Positions 8,763 to 17,722 of a stretch of DNA of 64,000 bases are shown one piece after another. The DNA is taken from assembly GCF_023370775.1 (NCBI RefSeq), contig NZ_JAMCCQ010000005.1, positions 1 through 64,000 on the forward strand, read 5' to 3'. This DNA comes from Marivita sp. GX14005. Lineage in GTDB: Bacteria; Pseudomonadota; Alphaproteobacteria; Rhodobacterales; Rhodobacteraceae. How positions within the stretch are numbered: the stretch's first letter is position 1; every line of letters starts with the position of its first letter. The notes beneath the pieces are model-generated. The model did not search any database and was not told the origin of the DNA. It saw only the letters and a list, made by a program, of their open reading frames with translations. The position numbers and the translations under genes were made by a program.

Positions 8763-10418
8763 ATGAGCGTTGCACGGATCAAGGCGGACGAGATGCCCGC
8801 GATGGATCGGGACTGGTGGCGGGGGGCGGTGATCTACCAGATCTATCCGCGCAGCTTCCAGGACAGCAATGGAGACGGGATCGGCGACCTTCTGGGCATC
8901 GCGCAGCGGCTGCCCTATGTCGCCTCGCTCGGCGTCGATGCGGTCTGGATCAGCCCGTTCTTCACTTCTCCGATGAAGGATTTCGGCTATGACGTCAGCA
9001 ATTACTGCGATGTCGATCCGATGTTCGGCAGCCTCGCCGATTTCGATGCGGTCATTCATACCGCGCATCAGCACGGGATGCGGGTGATGATCGATCTGGT
9101 GCTGAGCCACACATCGGACCAGCACCCGTGGTTCCAGCAAAGCCGGCTGAGCCGCGACAATGACCGGGCGAACTGGTATGTCTGGGCCGATCCGAAACCG
9201 GATGGCACGCCGCCGAACAACTGGCTGTCGATCTTCGGCGGGCCGGCCTGGCAATGGGATGGCGGGCGTGAGCAGTATTACCTGCACAACTTCCTGACCT
9301 CGCAACCCGATCTGAACTTTCATGAACCCGCCGTTCAGGACGCGTTGCTCGACGTCGCGCGGTTCTGGCTGGACCGCGGCGTCGATGGCTTCCGGCTCGA
9401 TACGATCAACTTCTACATGCATGACGCGCAGCTTCGCGACAACCCGCCGCTGCCCCCCGAGATGCGCAACGCCACCATCGCGCCGCGTGTGAACCCCTAT
9501 AACCACCAGGAACATCTCTACGACAAGAACCAGCCGGAGAACCTCGATTTCCTGCGCCGCTTGCGCGCCGTGATGGAGCCTTATGGTGCCGCCGCCGTCG
9601 GCGAGATCGGCGATGCACAGCGCGGGCTGGAATTGCTGGGCGAATACACCGCCGGCGACGATCTGATGCAGATGTGCTATGCGTTCGAATTTCTCGGCAA
9701 TGCCCGCCCTTCGGCACGCGAGGTGGCGCAAGTGCTCAACCGGGTGGACGAGGTTGCGACCGATGGCTGGCCTTGCTGGGCGTTTTCGAACCATGACGTG
9801 ACGCGTCATGCGACGCGCTGGGATCTCGATCATGCGGGCGTCAAGCTGATGGCGACGCTCATCATGTGCCTGCGCGGCTCTACCTGCCTTTACCAGGGCG
9901 AGGAACTCGGACTGCGCGAGGCCGAGGTGGCCTTCGAGGATCTGCAAGACCCTTACGGCATCGAATTCTGGCCCGAATTCAAGGGCCGCGACGGATGCCG
10001 GACGCCGATGGTGTGGGAAGCGTCGAACCAGAATGGCGGCTTTTCGACCGGCATGCCCTGGCTGCCGGTCAGCCATGAGCATCTGCAGCGCACCGTCGCG
10101 CATCAGGAAGAGGATCCGGCGGCGATCCTGCATCACTACCGCCGTGTCATCGCGTTTCGCCATGCCCACCCGGCGCTCGCCCGGGGCGATGACGGCAAGG
10201 TGAACGCGACCGGGCCCATCGTGCATTTCACGCGCAGCCACGAGGGGCAGACCATTTTCTGCGCCTTCAACTTGAGCGACGAGCCGGCGGTGATCGACAT
10301 GCCGCAAGGCGCCTGGACGCAGATCGGGCAGGAGCTGGGCAGCATCGGCCCGCAGCCTGACGGCAAGCTGCATCTCGGCCCGTGGCAACCCAGCCTCGCG
10401 CTGAAAATGAAAGCCTGA
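8763..10418 (+). CDS. aglA: Alpha-glucosidase, glycoside hydrolase family 13
   Basis: A 551-residue cytoplasmic GH13 enzyme that hydrolyses imported alpha-glucosides to glucose. The family regions are all visible: YQIYPRSFQDSNGDGIGD near the N-terminus, the nucleophile in GFRLDTINF (D213), the acid/base in AVGEIGD (E281) and the transition-state stabiliser in FSNHD (D345). There is no signal peptide. It lies between the permease and ATPase genes, as in other agl operons. The exact linkage preference cannot be read from sequence alone. Confidence 0.92.
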   Translation: MSVARIKADEMPAMDRDWWRGAVIYQIYPRSFQDSNGDGIGDLLGIAQRLPYVASLGVDAVWISPFFTSPMKDFGYDVSNYCDVDPMFGSLADFDAVIHTAHQHGMRVMIDLVLSHTSDQHPWFQQSRLSRDNDRANWYVWADPKPDGTPPNNWLSIFGGPAWQWDGGREQYYLHNFLTSQPDLNFHEPAVQDALLDVARFWLDRGVDGFRLDTINFYMHDAQLRDNPPLPPEMRNATIAPRVNPYNHQEHLYDKNQPENLDFLRRLRAVMEPYGAAAVGEIGDAQRGLELLGEYTAGDDLMQMCYAFEFLGNARPSAREVAQVLNRVDEVATDGWPCWAFSNHDVTRHATRWDLDHAGVKLMATLIMCLRGSTCLYQGEELGLREAEVAFEDLQDPYGIEFWPEFKGRDGCRTPMVWEASNQNGGFSTGMPWLPVSHEHLQRTVAHQEEDPAAILHHYRRVIAFRHAHPALARGDDGKVNATGPIVHFTRSHEGQTIFCAFNLSDEPAVIDMPQGAWTQIGQELGSIGPQPDGKLHLGPWQPSLALKMKA

Positions 10419-10443
10419 TCGAACGGGACAGGGGAGGGACGAT

Positions 10444-11532
10444 ATGGCCAATCTCAAGCTGACGGATGTTGAAAAGACCTATGCCGGTTCGGTGAACGTG
10501 CTGAACGATATCAATCTGGAGATCGAGCAAGGGGAGCTGATCGTCTTTGTCGGCCCGTCCGGCTGCGGCAAGTCGACCCTCCTGCGGATGATCGCGGGGC
10601 TGGAGAAGATCACCGGCGGCACGCTGGAAATCGACGGCGAGCGCGTCAACGACATGCCGCCCGCGATGCGCGGGATCGCCATGGTATTCCAGTCCTACGC
10701 GCTTTATCCGCATATGACCGTGCGCGAGAACATGAGTTTCGCGCTCAAGATCGCCAAGAAGCCGCAATCCGAGATCGACGCAGCGGTGGACCGGGCGGCG
10801 AAGATGCTGCAACTGGACGAATATCTCGACCGTCTGCCAAAGGCGCTTTCGGGCGGGCAGCGGCAGCGTGTGGCGATCGGGCGGTCCATCGTGCGCGATC
10901 CGAAGGTCTATCTGTTCGACGAGCCGCTTTCCAACCTCGATGCCGCGCTGCGCGTGGCGACGCGGATCGAGATCGCGCAGCTCAAGGAGCAGATGCCGGA
11001 ATCGACGATGATCTATGTCACGCACGATCAGGTCGAGGCGATGACCCTCGCCAGCCGCATCGTCGTTCTGGCGAACAAGGGCATTGCGCAGGTGGGCGCG
11101 CCGCTGGAGCTTTACGAGCGGCCCAATAGCGAATTCGTGGCGCAATTCATCGGCTCACCGGCGATGAACCTGCTGCCGGGCGAGATCGTCGGCACCGGCG
11201 CGCAGACCAGGGTTGCAATGGAAGGTGGCGGCGTCGCGGTGTCGGACTACCCGACCACCGAGGCGGATATGGGGATGAAGGTGACTGTCGGCGTGCGGCC
11301 CGAGGATTTCGACGAGACGGCGGGCGAGTATATTTTCGAAGGCCGTGTCGATATCACCGAGGCGCTGGGCGAGGTGACGCTGCTTTATTTCGAGGCCCGG
11401 AATGGCGCGGAGCCGGTGATCGGCAAGCTGCCGGGCATCCATGCCGATCTGCGGCGCAAGCCGGTCAAGCTGGGCGCGCGGCCGGAGAAGGTGCATCTTT
11501 TCCACGAAGGGCGGTCGCTGCTTTATCGTTAG
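10444..11532 (+). CDS. aglK: Alpha-glucoside ABC transporter ATP-binding protein (MsmK/UgpC type)
   Basis: A 362-residue ABC ATPase with Walker A GPSGCGKST (37-45), signature LSGGQRQRVAIGRS, Walker B VYLFDEPLSNLD and the switch histidine in YVTHDQVEAMTL. A C-terminal regulatory TOBE-type domain with a VRPED motif is present, as in MalK-like proteins. It drives AglEFG and is the last gene of the operon; the hairpin element at 11540-11599 follows. Confidence 0.93.
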   Translation: MANLKLTDVEKTYAGSVNVLNDINLEIEQGELIVFVGPSGCGKSTLLRMIAGLEKITGGTLEIDGERVNDMPPAMRGIAMVFQSYALYPHMTVRENMSFALKIAKKPQSEIDAAVDRAAKMLQLDEYLDRLPKALSGGQRQRVAIGRSIVRDPKVYLFDEPLSNLDAALRVATRIEIAQLKEQMPESTMIYVTHDQVEAMTLASRIVVLANKGIAQVGAPLELYERPNSEFVAQFIGSPAMNLLPGEIVGTGAQTRVAMEGGGVAVSDYPTTEADMGMKVTVGVRPEDFDETAGEYIFEGRVDITEALGEVTLLYFEARNGAEPVIGKLPGIHADLRRKPVKLGARPEKVHLFHEGRSLLYR

Positions 11533-11539
11533 GCAGAAA

Positions 11540-11599
11540 GGGGGGCGCTGCCCCCCGGCGCGAAGCGCCTCCCCCCGAGATATTTTTGAAACAGAGAAG
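11540..11599 (+). terminator. Hairpin-plus-tail terminator element, copy 1 (3' of aglK)
   Basis: GGGGGG-CGCTG-CCCCCC (11540-11556) is followed by GGCGC-GAA-GCGCC (11557-11569), a second C6 run that could pair instead with the first G6, and the tail GAGATATTTTTGAAACAGAGAAG. The T-run after the hairpin fits transcription termination of aglK. The tail resembles those at 37526-37567 and 63673-63720. Confidence 0.65.
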
Positions 11600-11601
11600 C
11601 C

Positions 11602-13074
11602 TTATTCGGCGGCTTTCATCTGGAAGCCCTTTTCAAGCATGTCCGACGGCTCGACCGGGTATTCGCCCGAGAAGCAGGCATCGCAATATTGCGGGCAATC
11701 GGCGTCGCGGCCCGACGCTTCGCCGACCGCGCGGTAGAGCCCGTCGAGCGAGATGAAGCGCAGGCTGTCCACACCCAGATGATCGCGCATCTCGGTCTCC
11801 GACATCGTGGCGGCGAGGAGCTTTTCGCGCTGCGGCGTGTCCACGCCGTAAAAGCAGGGCCAGGCGGTGGGCGGAGAGGCGATGCGGAAATGCACTTCGG
11901 CCGCGCCGGCATCGAGGATCATGTCCTTGATCTTGCGAGAGGTGGTGCCGCGCACCACGCTGTCATCGACGAGGATCACCCGCTTTCCCTTGATCAGCGC
12001 GCGGTTGACGTTGAGCTTGAGCCGCACGCCCATGTTGCGGATCTGCTCGGTCGGTTCGATGAAGGTGCGGCCCATATACTGGTTGCGGATGATCCCCATG
12101 CCATAGGGGATGCCCGACTCGAACGCGAAGCCGATGGCCGCCGGCGTGCCGCTGTCGGGGACGGGGCAAACGAGATCGGCGTCCACCGGCGCTTCGCGGG
12201 CCAGTTCGACGCCGATTTGCCGACGGGTTTCATAGACCGACCGGCTGCCGATGATGCTGTCGGGGCGCGAGAAATAGACATGCTCGAAGATGCAGAAGCG
12301 CGGCTTGCGGGGGCGGAAGGGGCGCACCGATTCGACACCGTGTTCGGCGGTGATGACGACCATTTCGCCCGGTTCGATTTCGCGCACATATTCCGCGCCG
12401 ATGATGTCGAGCGCGCAGGTTTCCGACGACAGCGCCCAGCCGTCGCCGATCCTGCCCAGCACCAGCGGGCGCACGCCGAGCGGATCGCGCACGCCGATCA
12501 GCTTGGTGCGGGTCATCGCGACGACCGAGAACGCGCCTTCCACGCGGCGCAGCGCGTCTTCCATCCGCTCGGGGATGTTGCGTTGCAGTGATCGGGCCAT
12601 CAGGTGGATGATGCATTCGCTGTCGGACGAGCTTTGAAAGATCGAGCCGCGGTCGATCAGTTCGCGTCGCAGCGCTTCGGCATTGGTGATATTGCCGTTA
12701 TGGGCAATCGCCGCGCCGCCCATGGAAAATTCGCCGAAGAAGGGCTGCACGTCGCGCATCTGCGTCTGGCCCTTGGACCCGGCGGTGGAATAGCGCACAT
12801 GGCCGATGGACAGCGCGCCCGGCAGGGTTTCCATCAGTTTCTGAGAGGTGAAATTATCGCGCACATAGCCGAAGCGGCGGGCGGAATTGAAGCCGTGCTC
12901 CGGCGCGTAGGAAACGATGCCGCCGGCTTCCTGACCGCGATGTTGCAGCGCGTGCAGGCCGAGCGCGACGAAATTCGCCGCATCGGCCACGCCGACAACG
13001 CCGAAGATGCCGCATTCTTCCTTCAGCTTGTCATCGTCGAACGGATGGGCGAGGGGCATTTGGGCGTCGGACAC
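11602..13074 (-). CDS. purF: Amidophosphoribosyltransferase PurF
   Basis: A 490-residue enzyme for the first committed step of purine synthesis, PRPP plus glutamine to phosphoribosylamine. The class II glutaminase domain starts at the nucleophile C21 in EECGIFG, after a short propeptide, followed by LQHRGQEAGG. The phosphoribosyltransferase domain carries VILVDDSVVRGTTS. It starts with GTG at 13074 behind a GGAGG Shine-Dalgarno (6-nt spacing). It follows cvpA, 76 nt away, in the conserved cvpA-purF order. Confidence 0.95.
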   Translation of the reverse strand: MSDAQMPLAHPFDDDKLKEECGIFGVVGVADAANFVALGLHALQHRGQEAGGIVSYAPEHGFNSARRFGYVRDNFTSQKLMETLPGALSIGHVRYSTAGSKGQTQMRDVQPFFGEFSMGGAAIAHNGNITNAEALRRELIDRGSIFQSSSDSECIIHLMARSLQRNIPERMEDALRRVEGAFSVVAMTRTKLIGVRDPLGVRPLVLGRIGDGWALSSETCALDIIGAEYVREIEPGEMVVITAEHGVESVRPFRPRKPRFCIFEHVYFSRPDSIIGSRSVYETRRQIGVELAREAPVDADLVCPVPDSGTPAAIGFAFESGIPYGMGIIRNQYMGRTFIEPTEQIRNMGVRLKLNVNRALIKGKRVILVDDSVVRGTTSRKIKDMILDAGAAEVHFRIASPPTAWPCFYGVDTPQREKLLAATMSETEMRDHLGVDSLRFISLDGLYRAVGEASGRDADCPQYCDACFSGEYPVEPSDMLEKGFQMKAAE

Positions 13075-13150
13075 GATGGACCTCCGAATCCGGGGCGGAA
13101 GATTGCCCCCCTCTTAAGCGCGCGAGCCGCGTGTGTCACGGCCTGATGGA

Positions 13151-13723
13151 TCACGTTTCGTTCGCGGCAGGTGCATCGCAGACGCCGACAAGGCTTTCAT
13201 ATTGCGCTGTGATCCATCCGAGGGCCGCTTCGGGGTTCTGGTTCTCGATCTGGCCGGTCATGCGGCTGAACACGGCGGCGGAGCGGCTGTCATCGATCAT
13301 CGGCACGTCCTGCGCGGTGATGACGACCTCGTAGACGAAAAACGCGATGGCGACGAGCAGCACCCCGCGCACGACGCCGAAGAGAAAGCCGAAACCCTGA
13401 TCCACGCCGCCAAGCGCCGAGCGCTGCACGAGCGAGGAGAAGAGCGGTGTCAGGAAGGACATGATGACCAGCGCGATGGTGAAGACGACGGCGAAGCCGC
13501 CGATCACCGAAAGCTCGCAACTGCCGGCCATGAATTCGCCGATCACAGGGATTTCCGACATCAGCGGGCGCAGTTGCGGGCCGAACATGAAACCGACGAT
13601 GGCGGCGGCGATCCAGCCGAGAATGGCGAGCGTCTCGCGCACGATGCCGCGCGAATAGGCCAGCAGCGCCGAGAGAACGATGATGACGGCCACGATGGCG
13701 TCAATAATGGTGAACCCTTCCAA
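13151..13723 (-). CDS. cvpA: CvpA family membrane protein
   Basis: A 190-residue protein with about four membrane helices, beginning MEGFTIIDAIVAVIIVLSAL and carrying the YSRGIVRE motif typical of CvpA after helix 1. CvpA was named for colicin V production in E. coli, and its role is envelope-related but not well defined. It sits between radA and purF, the classic cvpA-purF linkage, on the same strand. Confidence 0.88.
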   Translation of the reverse strand: MEGFTIIDAIVAVIIVLSALLAYSRGIVRETLAILGWIAAAIVGFMFGPQLRPLMSEIPVIGEFMAGSCELSVIGGFAVVFTIALVIMSFLTPLFSSLVQRSALGGVDQGFGFLFGVVRGVLLVAIAFFVYEVVITAQDVPMIDDSRSAAVFSRMTGQIENQNPEAALGWITAQYESLVGVCDAPAANET

Positions 13724-13755
13724 CGATCTCTCGCCCTTCTGTTATTTGCCTTGGC

Positions 13756-15120
13756 TCAACCGGCGCCGAACACGTCGCCGACGAAACTTGTCAGTGCGTC
13801 GATTTCGGTAACGTCGATCCCGCCCTTGGGCAGCGCCTTGCCCCCCTTTGGCACGATTGCGGCGGAAAAACCAAGTTTTTGCGCTTCTTTCAAGCGGTTT
13901 TCCGTTTGCCCTACGGGGCGTAGCGCGCCGGAGAGGCTGATTTCGCCGAAAACCACCGTCTCGGCGGGCAGGGCTACATCCTCGCGCGCGCTCAGAAGCG
14001 CAGCGGCGACGGCCAGATCGGCGGCCGGTTCGCTCACCTTCATGCCGCCGGCGACATTGAGATAGACATCCATGCCCGCGAACGGGATGCCGCAGCGGGA
14101 TTCCAGCACCGCCAGTATCATCGCCAGCCGTCCGCCATCCCAGCCGACGACGGTGCGGCGGGGCTGGCTATGCGGCGTGGGCGCGACAAGTGCCTGGAAT
14201 TCGACCAGCACGGGGCGCGTGCCCTCGATTCCGGCGAACACCGCCGATCCGGGCGTCGGCGCGCCGCGTTCGGACAAAAAGAGCGCGGATGGGTTGGACA
14301 CCTGCGCCAGCCCTTCGCCCGTCATCTCGAAGACGCCGATCTCGTCGGCCGGTCCGAAGCGGTTTTTCACCGCGCGCAGGATACGGAACTGGTGACCGCG
14401 TTCGCCCTCGAAATAGAGCACAGTGTCGACCATGTGTTCGACAACGCGCGGCCCCGCGATCTGTCCGTCCTTGGTGACATGGCCGACCATGACGACGGAG
14501 GTGCCGCGCCTTTTGGCAAAGCTGGTCAGCTCATGCGCCGAGGCGCGCACCTGCGACACGCTGCCGGGCGCGGAGGCGACGTTGTCGGCCCACATCGTCT
14601 GGATCGAATCGATGATCGCCAGGTCCGGCTTTTCGGTCTCCAGCGTCGTGAGGATGTCGCGCAGGTTGGTTTCCGTCGCCAGCTTCACGGGCGCATCGCG
14701 CAGGCCCAGCCGCGCGGCGCGCATGCGCACCTGCGCGCTGGCTTCCTCGCCCGAGATATAGACGACATTCAGGCCCGCGCGCGCGAAGGCGGCGGCGGCC
14801 TGCAGAAGGAGCGTCGATTTGCCGATCCCCGGATCGCCCCCCACCAGCAGTGCGGACGCAGGGACCAGTCCGCCGCCCAGCACGCGGTCAAGCTCATCGA
14901 GCTTTGACATGGTGCGCGGGGGCGGCGTTTCGGTGCCCGACAGATCGCCCAGCGGCAGGGCGCGGCCCTTCGATGTGCCGAGCGTCTTGGAGGCAGGGCC
15001 GGCGGCAAGCGGCACTTCCTCGACGATCGAGTTCCATTCACCGCACGCATCGCAGCGGCCCGACCACTTGGTCGTGCTGTTGCCGCAGCTCTGGCAGAGG
15101 AAGGTCGCGTTTTTCGCCAT
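13756..15120 (-). CDS. radA: DNA repair protein RadA
   Basis: A 454-residue RecA-like branch-migration ATPase used in recombinational repair. It begins with a four-cysteine zinc finger (CQSCG and CDACG), followed by Walker A GGDPGIGKST, the RadA-specific KNRFG motif, and a C-terminal Lon-like domain. I chose the ATG at 15120 because the zinc finger follows directly; an upstream in-frame start would add 12 residues unlike the family. It lies 32 nt upstream of cvpA. Confidence 0.94.
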   Translation of the reverse strand: MAKNATFLCQSCGNSTTKWSGRCDACGEWNSIVEEVPLAAGPASKTLGTSKGRALPLGDLSGTETPPPRTMSKLDELDRVLGGGLVPASALLVGGDPGIGKSTLLLQAAAAFARAGLNVVYISGEEASAQVRMRAARLGLRDAPVKLATETNLRDILTTLETEKPDLAIIDSIQTMWADNVASAPGSVSQVRASAHELTSFAKRRGTSVVMVGHVTKDGQIAGPRVVEHMVDTVLYFEGERGHQFRILRAVKNRFGPADEIGVFEMTGEGLAQVSNPSALFLSERGAPTPGSAVFAGIEGTRPVLVEFQALVAPTPHSQPRRTVVGWDGGRLAMILAVLESRCGIPFAGMDVYLNVAGGMKVSEPAADLAVAAALLSAREDVALPAETVVFGEISLSGALRPVGQTENRLKEAQKLGFSAAIVPKGGKALPKGGIDVTEIDALTSFVGDVFGAG

Positions 15121-15177
15121 GCCGTTGCTTGTGGCGCAAGCTGCGGGGCGCTGCAAGCGGCAGCCGGCGGGGCGTGC

Positions 15178-16029
15178 CTATTCGGCAGCGCGCCGCGCCA
15201 GAAGCGCAACGATGCGATTGTCGGAATCGTCGGGAAAGGTCGCACCGGGGTTGTGCGCGGGATCGTCCCAGACCTCGACCTGGGCTTGCGTGACGATTTC
15301 GGTCGGCTCTTCCGCGACCGGCTCGGCGGCGTAAAGTTCGGGAAGGATCTCCGACAATTCCTCGCAAAGCCGTTCAAGCTGCGCCCGCGCGACGCTTTCC
15401 TCGATCTCGACCTTGTCCACCCAGACGCGCATTTCAGCGGCGGTGGCCTTGGCCTCTGCGAGCCTTGCGTTGAACTCCTCGATTTCCTGCTGGCGCTGGA
15501 TCAGGAAATCGCGCGCACGGGCGACGCTGCGGTCCGAATAGGTCTGTGCAAGCTCGCGCGAGACATGGCTCATCTGGCTGGCGACCTCGAGAACGGCCGG
15601 TTCCAGTTCGGCCAGATCGGGGTGATCGCGCAAGAAGGCGATGCGTTCGCGAACCGAATCGAATTCGGAGCGCATGTTGAACACGCCCTCGCGGTCGGCG
15701 GCATGGGACAGACGGTAGGCACGGGCGACATCCTCCATCGCGATCTGGAACCGGCGATGCGACGTCTCCAGCGCCATGATCCGGCTGTTCGCGGGCAGAA
15801 AGAAGCACAGGGAAAGCGCCAGCGCGGTGATGCCGCCCTGCACAACATGCCCGGCTTGAGGATAGGCGTAGCCCCCAAATATTGCGGTCATTTCCAGCCA
15901 GGGCGCATAGCCGAACAGGCAGGCGAGTGTGTAGCCGGTCAGCCCGAGCGCCAGAGCGGCCAGCAGGACAAGCGCCAGATGTTGCATGAGCCAGACTGCC
16001 AGAACCGAAATTGAACGCAGATGAGCCAT
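15178..16029 (-). CDS. Membrane-anchored coiled-coil protein of unknown function, next to radA
   Basis: A protein of 283 residues, not assigned to a characterised family. Two hydrophobic segments near the N-terminus, with a short loop between them, precede about 150 residues of charged, heptad-like helix (rich in E, R, A, Q; for example RQQEIEEFNARLAEAKATAA). The tail is acidic and proline-containing. Similar proteins in roseobacters are, to my recollection, often labelled DNA repair protein, probably only because of proximity to radA; no nuclease or ATPase motif is visible. I chose the ATG at 16029, which has a GGGGGA Shine-Dalgarno; a TTG at 16059 is less likely. Confidence 0.7.
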   Translation of the reverse strand: MAHLRSISVLAVWLMQHLALVLLAALALGLTGYTLACLFGYAPWLEMTAIFGGYAYPQAGHVVQGGITALALSLCFFLPANSRIMALETSHRRFQIAMEDVARAYRLSHAADREGVFNMRSEFDSVRERIAFLRDHPDLAELEPAVLEVASQMSHVSRELAQTYSDRSVARARDFLIQRQQEIEEFNARLAEAKATAAEMRVWVDKVEIEESVARAQLERLCEELSEILPELYAAEPVAEEPTEIVTQAQVEVWDDPAHNPGATFPDDSDNRIVALLARRAAE

Positions 16030-16067
16030 TGTTAAAATCCCCCAATAAAAATCTCGCAAACAGACAA

Positions 16068-16089
16068 TATCGGCGAGTTTACGCCGATA
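16068..16089. promoter_or_regulatory. Inverted repeat upstream of the coiled-coil gene
   Basis: TATCGGCG and CGCCGATA form a perfect 8-bp inverted repeat with a 6-nt spacer. It lies 39-60 nt before the ATG at 16029, in an AT-rich stretch. It could be an operator or a 5' leader hairpin. The rest of the gap (16030-16196) shows no gene. Confidence 0.4.
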
Positions 16090-16196
16090 CTAAAATTTCC
16101 CATACTGTTTTTTAACGATTTTTTTCGCGGCTCGCGAAATTTGGCATCAATCCCGCCCGCGAAGGCGGATTGTTTCGCGCCGATTGACGACAGGCG

Positions 16197-16583
16197 TCAG
16201 AGCCGCGTGGCAATCCAAAGGCCAAGAAATACAGCAAGAAGCGTGCCATGCGCCCAGTCGATCCAGCGCCACCGGCGTCCGGGGAAAAGCAGGCTGGTCG
16301 CAAAGAGCGCCGACGCGATAAGCGGCAACACCGTCCCGCCGCTCGTCGCCAGAAGCCGCGCGATCTGCGGATAGAGCGGCAGCGATTGCAGGTTCAGCGC
16401 TGGGGCGAGAATGGTCAGGATCGCCGCGAGGCACAGCGCCAATGTCAGGGCCGCAGGAACGCGCGCTGGGCCGCGCCCACCGATCAGACGCAGAAGCGCG
16501 AGCAGCGCCAGAACCTCGAAAAACACGAAGCGCTGCACGAAGATATAGGCCAGCAGGACAGGCGTGGGATCGAAGAAGGTCAT
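16197..16583 (-). CDS. Small integral membrane protein of unknown function
   Basis: A 128-residue, very hydrophobic protein with about four predicted membrane helices and little else (segments around residues 10-35, 43-63, 80-98 and 108-127). No family is recognised. It starts 14 nt after the alr stop with a GGAG Shine-Dalgarno, so it is probably translated from the alr transcript. The reading frame chosen is the one with membrane-like composition; an overlapping longer frame is arginine-rich and looks like a shadow. Confidence 0.6.
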   Translation of the reverse strand: MTFFDPTPVLLAYIFVQRFVFFEVLALLALLRLIGGRGPARVPAALTLALCLAAILTILAPALNLQSLPLYPQIARLLATSGGTVLPLIASALFATSLLFPGRRWRWIDWAHGTLLAVFLGLWIATRL

Positions 16584-16597
16584 GGCGGGCTCCGGCG

Positions 16598-17635
16598 TTA
16601 CCCGCCGATATAGTGCCGGCGATAGCGCGCACCAAGCGCGGTGAGAATTTCATAGCCGATGGTGCCCGCCGCGTCGGCCAAGGCGTCGATGGATTGATGC
16701 GGTCCGAGCAGTTCGACCCTGTCCGGCACCTCGCGCAGCGCGCCGACATCGATGCCGATCAGATCCATCGAGATGCGGCCGACGATCCTGCAGCGCGTTT
16801 CATTCGCCCACACATTAGCCTTCGGTCCCATCGCGCGTATGATCCCGTCGGCATAGCCTGCCGAGATCGTGGCGATCCGGCTCGGCACGCGAGCGACCCA
16901 GGCGTTGCCATAGCCCACCGATTCCCCCGGATCGACGTCGCGCACCTGTATGACCGGCACGGTCAGCGCCGCCACGGGCGCGGCGTCAACGAAAGGCAGC
17001 CCGCCATAAAGCCCGATACCGGGGCGCGTCATCTCGAAATGATACTCTGCCCCGAGCAGCGTGCCGCCCGTGGCCGCAAGCGAGCGCGGCGCGTCGATCC
17101 CGTCGGTCATCTGGCGGAAGGTCCGCAGCTGAAACTCGTTCATGCCGTGGCCGGGTTCGTCCGCGCAGGCCAAGTGGCTCATCACCAACACCGGTCTTTG
17201 CCGCAGCGCGATATCGCGCAGGGCCGCCCATTCGGCAGGCTCCATGCCGAGCCGGTTCATGCCGCTGTCGAGCTGGATGCCGAAGGCATGGCCGGGCAAC
17301 GCCTCGACATGGCGAAGCATCTGGTCGATGGAATTGAGCATCGGCACCAGATCGGCATCGCGCAGCAGCGCGGCATCGCCCTCCATATGCCCGCCATAGA
17401 CGCAGATGCGCGGGCCGGGGCCGAGCGCGTGGCGCAGGCTTGCGCCTTCCTCGGCCTGAGCGACGAAGAAGGTGCGCGCGCCGGCATCGGCAAGCGCCGG
17501 TGCCACGCGCGATGCGCCCAATCCGTAGGCATCGGCCTTGACCACCGCGCCGGTCTCGCCCGCGTTCATCGCGGCGAGCGCGCGCCAGTTGCCGCGGATC
17601 GCATCCAGATCGATTGTGAGTTGCGCCTGTGCCAT
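16598..17635 (-). CDS. alr: Alanine racemase
   Basis: A 345-residue PLP enzyme that makes D-alanine for peptidoglycan. The PLP lysine is K33 in [10 protein letters not shown] and the catalytic tyrosine is in ISAGYADG. I chose the ATG at 17635, because the family begins just before the (I/L)D(L)xAIxxN motif; the frame is open to 18091 but that part runs into cobT on the other strand. In relatives, to my recollection, alr directly follows dnaB; here cobTSC lies between them. Confidence 0.93.
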   Translation of the reverse strand: MAQAQLTIDLDAIRGNWRALAAMNAGETGAVVKADAYGLGASRVAPALADAGARTFFVAQAEEGASLRHALGPGPRICVYGGHMEGDAALLRDADLVPMLNSIDQMLRHVEALPGHAFGIQLDSGMNRLGMEPAEWAALRDIALRQRPVLVMSHLACADEPGHGMNEFQLRTFRQMTDGIDAPRSLAATGGTLLGAEYHFEMTRPGIGLYGGLPFVDAAPVAALTVPVIQVRDVDPGESVGYGNAWVARVPSRIATISAGYADGIIRAMGPKANVWANETRCRIVGRISMDLIGIDVGALREVPDRVELLGPHQSIDALADAAGTIGYEILTALGARYRRHYIGG

Positions 17636-17722
17636 ATGCGGCTCATCGCCATCCACGCGCGGCGGGTCAAGCGATAAAGCCGCGCCTGCGCTACGAATTT
17701 GCCATTGTGACGCAGGCGCGGC

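Noticed and set aside
16120-16141. TTTCGCG-GCT-CGCGAAA hairpin next to a T-run
   Set aside because: The T-run lies before the hairpin on the plus strand and becomes an A-run after it on the minus strand, so it is in the wrong place for a terminator in either direction.
16147-16749. Overlapping 200-codon frame on the minus strand across the small membrane protein and the alr end
   Set aside because: It overlaps alr and is arginine-rich; the shorter 128-residue frame has membrane-helix composition and a Shine-Dalgarno.
17636-17722. Possible cobalamin riboswitch before cobT
   Set aside because: The gap to alr is only 87 nt, too short for a full cobalamin riboswitch, and no B12-box-like string was seen.
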